Shown in pieces: positions 1 to 8,585 of a stretch of DNA of 64,000 nucleotides. The stretch's first letter is position 1. Each line of letters begins with the position of its first letter. Position numbers and translations under genes: made by a program. The notes beneath the pieces were generated by a model, which was not told the origin of the DNA, ran no database searches, and was given only the letters and a program-made list of their open reading frames with translations. This DNA is from Virgibacillus siamensis (GTDB lineage Bacteria; Bacillota; Bacilli; Bacillales; Amphibacillaceae): positions 1,054,001-1,118,000 of the forward strand of contig NZ_FUIH01000007.1 of NCBI RefSeq assembly GCF_900162695.1. Direction: 5' to 3'.

Positions 1-1
1 T

Positions 2-1195
2 TTAATGGAGCGAGTTGTGAAAGAGGCAAAGGATTCATTGAAGCGGACACCTGATCTTTTACCTGTTTTAAAAGAAGTGGGTGTAGTTGATTCCGGCGGG
101 CAAGGTCTGGTAACGATTTATGAAGGGTTCCTTGCCGCACTTAAAGGCGAAGAATTGCCGGAGCATGTCGCCGATGAAGCAGAAATGGAAGAGATGGTCA
201 ATGCTGAGCATCACAAAGTTGCTCAGGATTTTATGGATACATCCGAAATCGAATTTGGATATTGTACTGAATTTATGGTGAAATTTGAGCAGAAAAAATT
301 AAATGAAAATCCATTTGATGAAGAGGCTTTTCGTAAGGAATTGAGTGAACATGGTGACTCACTGCTTGTTGTTGCGGATGATGAGATTGCCAAGGTTCAT
401 GTTCATGCGGAGTATCCGGGCAACGTGATGACAATCGGTCAGCGTTATGGAAGTTTAATCAATATGAAGATAGAAAATATGCGTGAACAGCATACTGCGA
501 TTGTCGGTGATGAGCAAAAAAGTACTGCAGGTGAACAAGCCGAATACGGAATTGTAACAGTTGCAATGGGTTCGGGTTTGAAAACTTTATTTGAAAGTCT
601 TGGTGCATCTGTTGTTATTGAAGGCGGACAGACGATGAATCCGAGCACACAGGATATTGCGGATGCTATTGAACAGGCAAATGCAAAGAATGTACTTATT
701 TTGCCAAATAACAAGAACATTGTCATGGCTGCGGAACAGGCTGCTGAGCTTGCTGAAGCGAATGCGAAAGTTGTGCCAACCAAATCAATTCCGCAGGGGA
801 TAAGTGCATTACTCGCATTTCATCCTGAAGCAGCTATAAAAGAAAATCAGGAAGCGATGGATGATGCAGGGGCACAGGTGAAAACAGGACAAGTTACATA
901 TGCTGTCCGTGATACCCAAATAGATGGCATCACCATTGAAAAGGATCATTTTATGGGAATAGCTGATGGGCAGATTAAGGCATCCAATCAGGATAAAATT
1001 GAAACTGTTAAATTGCTCCTAAAAGAAATGATTACCGAGGATGATGAAATACTTACCATTCTTCAGGGTGAAGAGGCAAGTGATGAAGAAGTGGATGCAA
1101 TCGTGAACTTTGTGGAAGACGCATATCGTGATATTGAGATTGAATTGCATAAAGGAAACCAGCCGATTTATTCATTTATTTTTTCAGTGGAGTAG
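2..1195 (+). CDS. fakA: Fatty acid kinase subunit FakA (YloV, DhaL/DegV-partner family), 5' end cut by the window
   Basis: This is the C-terminal part of a FakA/YloV protein. FakA binds ATP and phosphorylates fatty acids held by a DegV-type FakB protein, which passes acyl-phosphate to phospholipid synthesis. The visible reading frame is open at the left window edge, so the ATG at position 5 is internal and the N-terminal half of the DhaL kinase domain is missing. The remaining 396 residues begin in the last part of the DhaL domain, with the conserved stretch VDSGGQGL near residue 28. They continue through the middle and C-terminal domains of the family; full-length FakA is about 550 residues. 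In B. subtilis yloV also stands directly before sdaAB; here two - strand genes separate them. Family assignment is confident from sequence and synteny. Confidence 0.93.
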   Translation, partial: LMERVVKEAKDSLKRTPDLLPVLKEVGVVDSGGQGLVTIYEGFLAALKGEELPEHVADEAEMEEMVNAEHHKVAQDFMDTSEIEFGYCTEFMVKFEQKKLNENPFDEEAFRKELSEHGDSLLVVADDEIAKVHVHAEYPGNVMTIGQRYGSLINMKIENMREQHTAIVGDEQKSTAGEQAEYGIVTVAMGSGLKTLFESLGASVVIEGGQTMNPSTQDIADAIEQANAKNVLILPNNKNIVMAAEQAAELAEANAKVVPTKSIPQGISALLAFHPEAAIKENQEAMDDAGAQVKTGQVTYAVRDTQIDGITIEKDHFMGIADGQIKASNQDKIETVKLLLKEMITEDDEILTILQGEEASDEEVDAIVNFVEDAYRDIEIELHKGNQPIYSFIFSVE

Positions 1196-1215
1196 TAAGT
1201 TTTCGATGATAATGC

Positions 1216-1260
1216 AAAATATCCCAAATCTCTTATGGAGATTTGGGATATTTTTATTTT
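1216..1260. terminator. Bidirectional intrinsic terminator between fakA and the convergent permease gene
   Basis: A perfect 17-bp inverted repeat (1216-1232 with 1238-1254, loop TTATG) runs into a T-rich tract to 1260 on the + strand. On the - strand the arm is also followed by A/T-rich sequence. It sits between the converging ends of fakA and the permease gene and can serve both. Confidence 0.85.
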
Positions 1261-1294
1261 TATAATCGGCGGTCCCCGAAGCGCGGTTAATATG

Positions 1295-2587
1295 CTATAT
1301 TCCAGCAATTTTCATGATAAAGTCAACGATAAACAGTGCTGAGACCGCCATTAATACGCCTGTTAATTCTTTTTGTCTGCCGAGTGCAATTTTGACAATC
1401 GGATATGCGATAAATCCAAATGCCATTCCATCAGCAATACTGTATGTGAATGGAATCATAACAACAATCAGGAATGCCGGCAATGCTTCTGATAAATCAT
1501 CCAATGGAACGTGCCGGATATTCTGAGCCATTAGTACACCTACAATGATCAGTATCGGACTTATGGCAGTGGCCGGAATCATTGAAATCCACGGAATGAT
1601 AAATATCGTGGCCAAAAATAACAATCCAGCTGTCAATGCGGATTTTCCGCTTCTTCCTCCTGATGTGATCACAGCTGTATTCTCTGCAGCGGTAACAGTT
1701 GGTGATGTGCCAAGGAATGCACAGGTCAATGCTGAAATAGCAGTTGTTTTGTATGCCGTTTTAAAATTACTATCGTTTTGCAGCATATGAAGCTGTCCAT
1801 TTAGCAATCCCATATTTTCGAAAATCAAAATAATGGTAAGCGGGAAAATAGCCAGCCAAAACGAAAGTTCTCCAATAGCTGAAAACGATGGCATCCAGAT
1901 CATGTCACCTAATTTCACATCTACAGCGCTGGTGGCTGTTCCTGCATCAAGTATTCCGAATACAGACGCAAGGATTGTTCCACTGATCATAGTAATCAGA
2001 AAGTTTGCGGGAATGTTTTTAATGAACAAAAATATTGCAATAAAAAGTGTCAATAAGCTGACGATAACCTCCGGAGAAGAAAAATCTCCAATTGCAATAA
2101 GGGTATGTTCACCGCTGACAACGAGACCGCTTTTTTCCAATCCGATCAGAATCAGGAAAAAGCCAAGCCCGACGGTGATCGCATGTTTCAGCGATTCCGG
2201 GATTGCCCGCCTTAACAAGGTTCCCAGTCTGCTGAAAGATGTTATTAAAAACAATATGGAAGCAATTAGAATAACGGCAAGTCCTTCTTGAAGTGTCATT
2301 CCTGCTCCTTCAACAATGGAATAAACAAATAATGCATTTATTCCCATTCCCGGTATAATAATCAGTGGCAACCGTGCTATTAGACCCATTAGAATGGTTC
2401 CAATGAAACTTGCAATAATTGTCGCAATCATCCCGCTTTCAAGCGGCATACCGGTTTCACTTAATATGGATCCGTTGACTGCAACTATATAAACGGTAGT
2501 CAGATAGCCGATTACTCCGGCAGTGATTTCAGTCCGCCAACTCTTTGCAGCAGTATGCAATTTGCTGCCCGCTTGTTTGTATGGCAT
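1295..2587 (-). CDS. NCS2-family purine permease (PbuG/PbuO/AzgA type)
   Basis: This 430-residue, very hydrophobic protein has the features of the AzgA-like branch of NCS2 nucleobase transporters, which import hypoxanthine, guanine or adenine with protons through the cytoplasmic membrane. The N-terminal segment ending in GYLTTVYIVAVN, the PGMGINALF motif and the GTSPTVTAAENT stretch are typical of this branch. I infer about 12-14 membrane segments from the alternating hydrophobic blocks. The ATG at 2587 is preceded by a GAGGAG ribosome binding site. A strong sigma-A-type promoter lies about 60 bp upstream. The gene and its - strand neighbour interrupt the fakA-sdaAB order known from B. subtilis. 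The exact substrate cannot be read from sequence. Confidence 0.88.
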   Translation of the reverse strand: MPYKQAGSKLHTAAKSWRTEITAGVIGYLTTVYIVAVNGSILSETGMPLESGMIATIIASFIGTILMGLIARLPLIIIPGMGINALFVYSIVEGAGMTLQEGLAVILIASILFLITSFSRLGTLLRRAIPESLKHAITVGLGFFLILIGLEKSGLVVSGEHTLIAIGDFSSPEVIVSLLTLFIAIFLFIKNIPANFLITMISGTILASVFGILDAGTATSAVDVKLGDMIWMPSFSAIGELSFWLAIFPLTIILIFENMGLLNGQLHMLQNDSNFKTAYKTTAISALTCAFLGTSPTVTAAENTAVITSGGRSGKSALTAGLLFLATIFIIPWISMIPATAISPILIIVGVLMAQNIRHVPLDDLSEALPAFLIVVMIPFTYSIADGMAFGFIAYPIVKIALGRQKELTGVLMAVSALFIVDFIMKIAGI

Positions 2588-2652
2588 GAAATCTCCTCAT
2601 ATTCTGTTGTCCCTCTCCCACCCGATTATACGTAAATAATCCACAATAGATT

Positions 2653-2681
2653 ATTATAGGATTCAGTTGTTGGAAAGTCAA
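2653..2681 (-). promoter_or_regulatory. Sigma-A promoter of the NCS2 permease
   Basis: On the - strand TTGACT (2681-2676) and TATAAT (2658-2653) are separated by 17 bp, close to the consensus. The predicted transcript starts about 60 nt before the permease ATG, too short a leader for a complete purine riboswitch. Confidence 0.75.
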
Positions 2682-2705
2682 CAACTCTATCCCTCGACAT
2701 TAGAA

Positions 2706-2731
2706 ATGGCCGCTTTGGTTCAAGCGGCCAT
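2706..2731 (-). terminator. Hairpin terminator after the DUF2252 gene
   Basis: A perfect 10-bp stem (ATGGCCGCTT, 2706-2715, with 2722-2731, 6-nt loop) lies 5 bp past the DUF2252 stop codon. The following - strand sequence has only a weak T tract, so termination may be incomplete. Confidence 0.6.
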
Positions 2732-2735
2732 AGGA

Positions 2736-4058
2736 TCATATATTATACTTATTTTGGCACCAATCTGTGAAAAGCTCAAAATCTTCCTTGACCTGACCTT
2801 TATAAAAGATTGATGCGGCAATCATTTGTGCCATAAAACCGTCATATTCATCGCCGATTGCATCTATAATCTCTTCTTCACTCTGGTGGGTGAGAATCAG
2901 TTCATCGGCACGTGCGTGTGCTTTAGCCGTTACTCTGCCCATCATTTCCACCGTCTCGCTCATATTTTCCATTGAGCTTAAATCGCTTGGGTCAACTCCT
3001 TCGTCATATGGGGAGTTTTCCCGTACATAAAAGTGATGATTACCAATCGTAAAATAGCCCAAAAAGGGATCCTGCAAATATTGCATTGCCTTTTGTGCGG
3101 TTATAACCCGTTTTCCCTGATGAAACGGATGATCTGAGAAAAGTTCGTCATAAGGGAAGAAATGTGTAGCAGCGGGCATACGCGCCTCTTTTGCCTCCAG
3201 AACAAGATCCCCCTGGTCACCCTTCATATCTCCCTCAATCAAAATGTAATACCGGGTCAAACCGATAGAACCAGTTCCTGCACCAAGTTTTTTAACGACG
3301 TCCTTAATATTGTAAAATGCATTGGGCTGCTTGTTTTGAGGTTCAACTGAATTAATATATTCATTCCAATTTTCCTCTAATTCCAGTCGTTCTTCAGCTG
3401 ACAAATGCACAAGGCCTTCCATTTCCCGGAATTTCCGGTCATTGCCATTAACGGTGGTTATAGCGTTCAGTATTTCGTTGGATTCCCGGTTAGGCAATTC
3501 CTTCACAACTTTTAATACAGGTCCTTTTGTGTTGGATTCGTCAAAATTCAACGTATCCGGTTGTTCGCCGTTTGTTGCAAATTCTTTCAACTGGCTATAA
3601 TATTTTTCGAGGTACGTTTTGATTAATTTGTATTGTGCATCCTCATCAAATCCTAACTCTTCACTGTAAAGTGCAACGCTTACCGTCATTCGAAGGACAT
3701 CGTACAAATATGAACCAAAGTATCCTTCATCAAAATCGTTTGTATCATAAACAACATGTCCTTCCCGGTTTTTGAAGGCACCGAAGTTTTCAAAATGCAA
3801 ATCACCCTGCAGCCACGTCGGTTTATCAACAGGTGTATGGTAGGCTAAAGGCATGTTTGTGATATCATAATAAAACAAAAATGCACTGCCACGGTAAAAT
3901 TGAAATGCGCTGTTTAACATTTTGTTATATTTTCGGATTCGTTTTTCACTGTCAAGACCGGTTATTTCCCCGTCAAATTCATCAAAAATCGTTGCAATCG
4001 TCTCTTTACGCAATTTTTTTCTTACATTAATAATTTGATCTGTCAGATTTTCAGTCAT
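2736..4058 (-). CDS. DUF2252 family protein
   Basis: A 440-residue soluble protein of the uncharacterised DUF2252 family. The motif GDLHFENFG followed about 15 residues later by NDFDEG resembles the catalytic loop and metal-binding motif of kinase-like (aminoglycoside phosphotransferase fold) proteins. A phosphotransferase-like fold is therefore plausible, but no substrate is known to me. The open frame extends upstream to 4139. I choose the ATG at 4058 because AAAGGAGG lies 8 nt before it and the protein then starts MTENLTDQ; the 27 extra codons have no such signal. It is divergent from sdaAB and is followed by a hairpin. It may be cotranscribed with nothing else, since the permease behind it has its own promoter. 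Confidence 0.85.
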   Translation of the reverse strand: MTENLTDQIINVRKKLRKETIATIFDEFDGEITGLDSEKRIRKYNKMLNSAFQFYRGSAFLFYYDITNMPLAYHTPVDKPTWLQGDLHFENFGAFKNREGHVVYDTNDFDEGYFGSYLYDVLRMTVSVALYSEELGFDEDAQYKLIKTYLEKYYSQLKEFATNGEQPDTLNFDESNTKGPVLKVVKELPNRESNEILNAITTVNGNDRKFREMEGLVHLSAEERLELEENWNEYINSVEPQNKQPNAFYNIKDVVKKLGAGTGSIGLTRYYILIEGDMKGDQGDLVLEAKEARMPAATHFFPYDELFSDHPFHQGKRVITAQKAMQYLQDPFLGYFTIGNHHFYVRENSPYDEGVDPSDLSSMENMSETVEMMGRVTAKAHARADELILTHQSEEEIIDAIGDEYDGFMAQMIAASIFYKGQVKEDFELFTDWCQNKYNI

Positions 4059-4173
4059 GATTATTTCCTCCTTTGAATTCGCAAGACGAAACAGTTCCAT
4101 CATAATAGAAAATAAAATTGATGGTAAAGTGAAACACATTCGTTACCCATAACATGATTCCTGCTAAGGGATT

Positions 4174-4182
4174 TGTTATAAT
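4174..4182 (+). promoter_or_regulatory. Extended -10 promoter candidate for sdaAB-sdaAA
   Basis: TGTTATAAT (TATAAT at 4177-4182) forms an extended -10 element 45 bp before the sdaAB start. No good -35 box is seen 17 bp upstream, so the call rests on the -10 element and position. Confidence 0.5.
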
Positions 4183-4227
4183 GGAGAATGGAACATTATT
4201 AAAACAGACAATTGGTGGTGTTGTGTT

Positions 4228-4890
4228 GTGAAGTATAATTCAGTATTTGATATAATCGGTCCGGTGATGATTGGACCATCAAGCTCACATACAGCAGGAG
4301 CTGCCCGGATTGGAAAAGCTGCCCGAAACTTATTTGGAAACGAGCCGAAATGGGCCCGTATACATCTCTATGAATCTTTTGCTAAAACATATAAAGGACA
4401 TGGGACAGATTTTGCTCTCGTAGGCGGACTTTTAGGTTATGAGACGGATGATCCGCGAATGAGTAAAGCACTTGAAGCTGCTGAAGAAAAAAATATTTCG
4501 ATTGAATTTATTGAAGACAGTGCAGGGACAAATCACCCAAATACTGCACGGCTGATTATTGGTGATGATGATGACCAGCTGGAATTGGTTGGTATTTCAA
4601 TTGGCGGCGGTAAAATTGAAATTACAGAACTGAATGGATTTGAACTGCGTCTCTCCGGGAACCATCCGGCAATATTAATCATGCATAATGACCGATTTGG
4701 TGCCATTGCATCTGTAACAAAAATTCTTGCAAAATATGAAATTAATATTGGCCATATGGAAGTAAATCGCAAAGATGTCGGTAAAGAAGCGTTAATGATT
4801 ATTGAAGTCGATCAGAATGTGGAAGATTCAGTACTGAAGGAACTGGAAGATGCCGAACATATTATTCGGATTTCGAAAATTGTTTCCTGA
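4228..4890 (+). CDS. sdaAB: L-serine dehydratase, beta subunit
   Basis: The 220-residue beta subunit of the iron-sulfur L-serine dehydratase, which deaminates serine to pyruvate together with the alpha subunit encoded next. The N-terminal domain carries the family signature GPSSSHTAGAARIG (around residues 13-26). The C-terminal part (about 148-220) is an ACT domain that usually senses serine. The start is GTG at 4228 with a weak GGTGGTG upstream. The length matches the B. subtilis protein. It lies 75 bp before sdaAA, probably in the same operon. Confidence 0.95.
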   Translation: MKYNSVFDIIGPVMIGPSSSHTAGAARIGKAARNLFGNEPKWARIHLYESFAKTYKGHGTDFALVGGLLGYETDDPRMSKALEAAEEKNISIEFIEDSAGTNHPNTARLIIGDDDDQLELVGISIGGGKIEITELNGFELRLSGNHPAILIMHNDRFGAIASVTKILAKYEINIGHMEVNRKDVGKEALMIIEVDQNVEDSVLKELEDAEHIIRISKIVS

Positions 4891-4965
4891 ATCTATTTTA
4901 CAGATAGATAAATGACAGCGTTTTAAAAAACAGTATGTGTATGCATCAAGAGAGGAGTTGTTAAT

Positions 4966-5841
4966 ATGTTTCGAACGGTTGCAGAATTAGTCGAGATAGC
5001 CGAAAAGGAAAATATATTGATTTCAGAAGTTATGATACGTCAGGAAATGGATGTAAAAGATAAATCACGTGAAGATGTTTTTGCTGATATGGAGAAAAAC
5101 CTGGATATAATGGAAAAGGCGGTAGAAGATAGCCTTAAAGGGGTACAGTCTGTTACCGGTTTGACCGGTGGAGATGCTGTGCTCATCCAAAAGTATATGG
5201 AAGAAAAGAAGCCGCTGTCCGGGAATTTAATGATGGATGCGGTAAGCAAAGCGATGGGTACCAATGAAGTGAATGCTGCAATGGGAACCATTTGCGCAAC
5301 ACCTACGGCAGGGAGTGCCGGTTGTGTTCCGGGAACATTATTTGCTGTTAAAAATCAATTGAATCCAACAAGGGAACAAATGGTCAGGTATTTATTTACT
5401 TCCGGAGCTTTTGGGTTTGTTGTGGCGAATAATTCGTTTATTTCCGGTGCTGCGGGGGGATGTCAGGCCGAGGTTGGATCAGCGGGTGCTATGGCCTCTG
5501 CTGCTATTGTGGAAATGGCAGGCGGAACTCCACAGCAGTCAGCTGAAGCGTTTGCCATGACACTGAAGAATATGCTCGGGCTTGTCTGTGATCCGGTTGC
5601 CGGTCTTGTGGAAGTGCCGTGTGTGAAACGGAATGCAGGTGGGTCGTCACTCGCAATTGTATCCGCTGATATGGCATTGGCCGGTGTGACCAGCAGAATT
5701 CCTTGTGATGAAGTAATTGGTGCTATGTATCGGATCGGTAAACAAATGCCATCCAGTTTACGTGAGACAGGTGAAGGTGGCTTGGCCGATACACCTACAG
5801 GCCGTTTGCTGAAAGAGAAAATATTCGGGATGTCTGTATAG
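4966..5841 (+). CDS. sdaAA: L-serine dehydratase, alpha subunit (4Fe-4S)
   Basis: The 291-residue alpha subunit of L-serine dehydratase; it holds the [4Fe-4S] cluster and catalytic site. Conserved cysteines are visible in the segments SAGCVPG, GGCQAEVG, VCDPVAG and EVPCVK. GAGAGGAG lies 8 nt before the ATG at 4966. The gene follows sdaAB and is 15 bp from recG, so the three can be transcribed together. Confidence 0.95.
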   Translation: MFRTVAELVEIAEKENILISEVMIRQEMDVKDKSREDVFADMEKNLDIMEKAVEDSLKGVQSVTGLTGGDAVLIQKYMEEKKPLSGNLMMDAVSKAMGTNEVNAAMGTICATPTAGSAGCVPGTLFAVKNQLNPTREQMVRYLFTSGAFGFVVANNSFISGAAGGCQAEVGSAGAMASAAIVEMAGGTPQQSAEAFAMTLKNMLGLVCDPVAGLVEVPCVKRNAGGSSLAIVSADMALAGVTSRIPCDEVIGAMYRIGKQMPSSLRETGEGGLADTPTGRLLKEKIFGMSV

Positions 5842-5856
5842 AAAGAGTGATGAAAT

Positions 5857-7890
5857 ATGCTAAGTGAACCGGTAACAGCAATAGCGGGGGTAGGTGAAAA
5901 ATTCGCCGAAGACTTGTCCGTTTTGAAAATTTATACGGTGGGAGATTTGCTGAACTATTTCCCCTACCGTTATGATGTATTTGAAATAAAACCGCTTAGC
6001 GAATTAATTCATGAAGATAAAGTAACCATCGAGGGGAAGGTGCTCCATGAGCCTTCCCTCAATTTTTATGGAAAGAAAAAATCACGCCTGGCTTTTAATG
6101 TTGAGGTGGAAGGAATTGCCGTGAAGGCGGTTATGTTTAATCGGGCATTTGCAAAAAAACAAATTAATACGGGCGATACGATGACATTGACCGGGAAATG
6201 GGATGCACATCGTCTGCAGATTACCGTCAGCAATTACAAAAAAGGTCCGGCGGCAGAGCAGGCAGAAATCCAACCATTGTATTCACTAAAAGGCGATGTT
6301 ACCAATTATAAGCTGAAAAAAGCAGTTAAGACCGGAATCAGGGATTATGCAAATACGGTAGATGAAATTTTGCCCGAGCAGTATTTGGAGTCGTATAAGC
6401 TTCCCGTTCGACGGGATGCACTTGTGACCATGCATTTTCCCAATAGCAGGATTGATTTGAAACATGCAAGACGCCGCTTCATTTATGAAGAGTTTTTACT
6501 ATTCCAGCTTAAAATGCAGTTATTGCGTAAACTGAAAAGAGAGTCTACGCACGGGAATGCACAGCATTATGATGCTGCCTTGCTTCGTGACTTTATTGAC
6601 AGCTTTCCTTTCACGTTAACAAATGCACAGCAAAAATCACTCAATCAGATTCTGGCTGATATGAAATCGGCCTATCGTATGAACAGACTTTTGCAAGGTG
6701 ATGTTGGGTCAGGGAAAACAGCGGTGGCTGCTATTTGCCTTTATGCAGCATTAACTTCCGGAAAACAAGGTGCCTTGATGGTGCCAACAGAAATATTGGC
6801 TGAACAACATTTCGAATCATTGACAGAGCTCTTTGGAGAAAAGGCATCAATTGTTTTATTGACTGGATCTGTGAAAGGGAAAAAACGAAAGGAATTAACT
6901 GCTGCTATTGAGGAGCACGAGGCAGATATCGTAATCGGTACACATGCACTTATACAGGATGACGTGAATTTTGCTGATCTTGGTTTTGTGATTGTTGACG
7001 AGCAGCACCGATTCGGAGTTGAGCAGCGCCGCACATTACGGGATAAAGGACTAAATCCGGACGTTTTGTTTATGACCGCCACTCCTATCCCACGTACATT
7101 GGCAATTACCGCTTTTGGGGATATGGATGTATCTGCGATTGATGAAATGCCATCAGGCAGGAAAGAAATTGAAACGTACTGGGCAAAAGAGAATACACTT
7201 GAACGTGTTCTTCAATTTATTGAAAAACGGGTATCAGCGGGTGAACAGGCATATGTTATTTGTCCGCTCATTGAGGAATCGGATAAAATGGATATTCAAA
7301 ATGCGGTTGATCTTTATAATCAACTCGAAGAATTTTATGGATCAAATTTAACTGTCGGACTTATGCATGGACGCCTTTCTTCCGATGAAAAAGAAGAAAC
7401 GATGAAACAATTCGCCGAAAATGAAGTACAGGTATTAGTATCCACCACTGTAGTTGAAGTTGGGGTCAATGTTCCAAATGCTACTATTATGGTTATTTAT
7501 GATGCGGAACGGTTTGGACTCTCCCAGCTTCACCAGTTGCGGGGAAGAGTTGGCCGTGGTGAGAAACAAAGCTATTGTATTTTGATTGCTGATCCAAAAG
7601 GGGAAACAGGCAAGGAAAGAATGCGGATTATGACGGAAACAAACAATGGTTTTGAACTGTCTGAACAGGATCTCAAGCTGCGCGGTCCGGGAGATTTTTT
7701 TGGCAAAAAACAGAGTGGTCTTCCTGATTTTAAGGTTGCTGATATGATCCATGACTACCGTGCGCTGGAAACAGCAAGACAGGATGCGCAGGAAATTATT
7801 GAACACAATCTGCTGGATGAAAATGCCGCATTTTATCCGTTACGCATCCGTTTGGAAAACGAGCAAATGCTTCGTGACAAACTTGATTAA
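5857..7890 (+). CDS. recG: ATP-dependent DNA helicase RecG
   Basis: A 677-residue RecG, the branch-migrating helicase that remodels stalled replication forks and Holliday junctions. An N-terminal wedge/OB domain (about residues 60-150) precedes the helicase core. Walker A GDVGSGKTAVA is near residue 281, the DEQH box near 380, and the second RecA-like domain ends with the QLRGRVGRG motif. The C-terminal region contains the RecG hallmark LKLRGPGDFFG. Length is normal for Bacillaceae. The order recG-fapR-plsX matches B. subtilis. Confidence 0.97.
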   Translation: MLSEPVTAIAGVGEKFAEDLSVLKIYTVGDLLNYFPYRYDVFEIKPLSELIHEDKVTIEGKVLHEPSLNFYGKKKSRLAFNVEVEGIAVKAVMFNRAFAKKQINTGDTMTLTGKWDAHRLQITVSNYKKGPAAEQAEIQPLYSLKGDVTNYKLKKAVKTGIRDYANTVDEILPEQYLESYKLPVRRDALVTMHFPNSRIDLKHARRRFIYEEFLLFQLKMQLLRKLKRESTHGNAQHYDAALLRDFIDSFPFTLTNAQQKSLNQILADMKSAYRMNRLLQGDVGSGKTAVAAICLYAALTSGKQGALMVPTEILAEQHFESLTELFGEKASIVLLTGSVKGKKRKELTAAIEEHEADIVIGTHALIQDDVNFADLGFVIVDEQHRFGVEQRRTLRDKGLNPDVLFMTATPIPRTLAITAFGDMDVSAIDEMPSGRKEIETYWAKENTLERVLQFIEKRVSAGEQAYVICPLIEESDKMDIQNAVDLYNQLEEFYGSNLTVGLMHGRLSSDEKEETMKQFAENEVQVLVSTTVVEVGVNVPNATIMVIYDAERFGLSQLHQLRGRVGRGEKQSYCILIADPKGETGKERMRIMTETNNGFELSEQDLKLRGPGDFFGKKQSGLPDFKVADMIHDYRALETARQDAQEIIEHNLLDENAAFYPLRIRLENEQMLRDKLD

Positions 7891-7898
7891 TGGATAGG

Positions 7899-7927
7899 TT
7901 GCATATTCTTATGTGGTATTATATATT
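7899..7927 (+). promoter_or_regulatory. Sigma-A promoter of the fapR-plsX-fabD-fabG operon
   Basis: TTGCAT (7899-7904) and TATATT (7922-7927) are 17 bp apart, just after the recG stop. The predicted transcription start falls inside the FapR-like operator that follows. Confidence 0.75.
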
Positions 7928-7931
7928 ACTA

Positions 7932-7948
7932 TTAGTACCAAGTCATAG
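7932..7948 (+). promoter_or_regulatory. FapR operator candidate
   Basis: The 17-bp sequence at 7932-7948 has a perfect left half TTAGTACC and a degenerate right half (AGTCATAG against AGTACTAA) of the FapR operator known from B. subtilis. It starts 4 bp after the -10 box, a position where bound FapR would block transcription of its own operon until malonyl-CoA releases it. Confidence 0.72.
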
Positions 7949-7991
7949 TTTTAATGTGAATTGCTAAATTGATATGGATGGTGCGCAACTA

Positions 7992-8585
7992 ATGAAAATC
8001 AGTAAAGTAAAGCGGCAGCACTTATTGAAAGAAACGATTGAAAAAACACCTTTTATTACGGATGAAAATCTTGCCCAAAAATTCGGTGTAAGCATACAGA
8101 CGATACGGCTTGACCGGATGGAACTTGCGATTCCGGAATTGCGTGAACGGATTAAATCCGTAGCAACCTACCAGTGGAATGAAACTGTTAAGGCACTTCC
8201 CCTGGATGAAGTAATCGGGGACATCATTGATCTTGAATTGGACAGACGTGCGATATCCATTTTAGTTATTGGGAAGGAACATGTCTTCTCCAGGAATAAG
8301 ATTGCACGGGGGCATCATTTGTTTGCACAGGCAAATTCACTTGCTGTTGCAGTAATCAATGACGAACTGGCATTAACGGCAAAATCCGAACTGAAGTTTA
8401 TGCGGCAGGTAAAAGAAGGGGAGCGTGTTGTCGCAAAGGCTATAGTGGAAGGAAACAGTGAAAAGGGATTGACCATTGTTCGGGTCAATAGTTTTGTAGA
8501 TAATGAGAAGGTTTTTACCGGATTATTTCACATGTACAGATCACACGATCATAAAGGAGACAATCCGAATGAGAATAGCAATTGA
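7992..8585 (+). CDS. fapR: Transcription factor FapR, repressor of fatty acid and phospholipid genes
   Basis: FapR represses fatty acid and phospholipid synthesis genes and is released by malonyl-CoA. The N-terminal DeoR-type helix-turn-helix (about residues 20-50, TDENLAQKFGVSIQTIRLDR) is followed by a hotdog-fold effector domain containing ARGHHLFAQANSLAVAV. I choose the ATG at 7992 (197 residues, MKISKVKRQ) because GGATGGTG lies just before it and it matches the family start. An ATG at 7974 in the same frame would add six residues. The 3' end overlaps plsX by 17 bp, and an operator-like site lies at the promoter, so autoregulation is likely. Confidence 0.95.
   Translation: MKISKVKRQHLLKETIEKTPFITDENLAQKFGVSIQTIRLDRMELAIPELRERIKSVATYQWNETVKALPLDEVIGDIIDLELDRRAISILVIGKEHVFSRNKIARGHHLFAQANSLAVAVINDELALTAKSELKFMRQVKEGERVVAKAIVEGNSEKGLTIVRVNSFVDNEKVFTGLFHMYRSHDHKGDNPNENSN

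Noticed and set aside
1314..2291. Three + strand ORFs opposite the permease
   Set aside because: They are antisense shadows of a hydrophobic coding sequence, without ribosome binding sites or recognisable products.
2588..2650. TATAATC-GGGTGG sequence in the permease leader, like the beginning of a purine riboswitch
   Set aside because: The leader is only about 60 nt and lacks the conserved loop sequences and the closing TATG strand, so there is no room for a complete aptamer.
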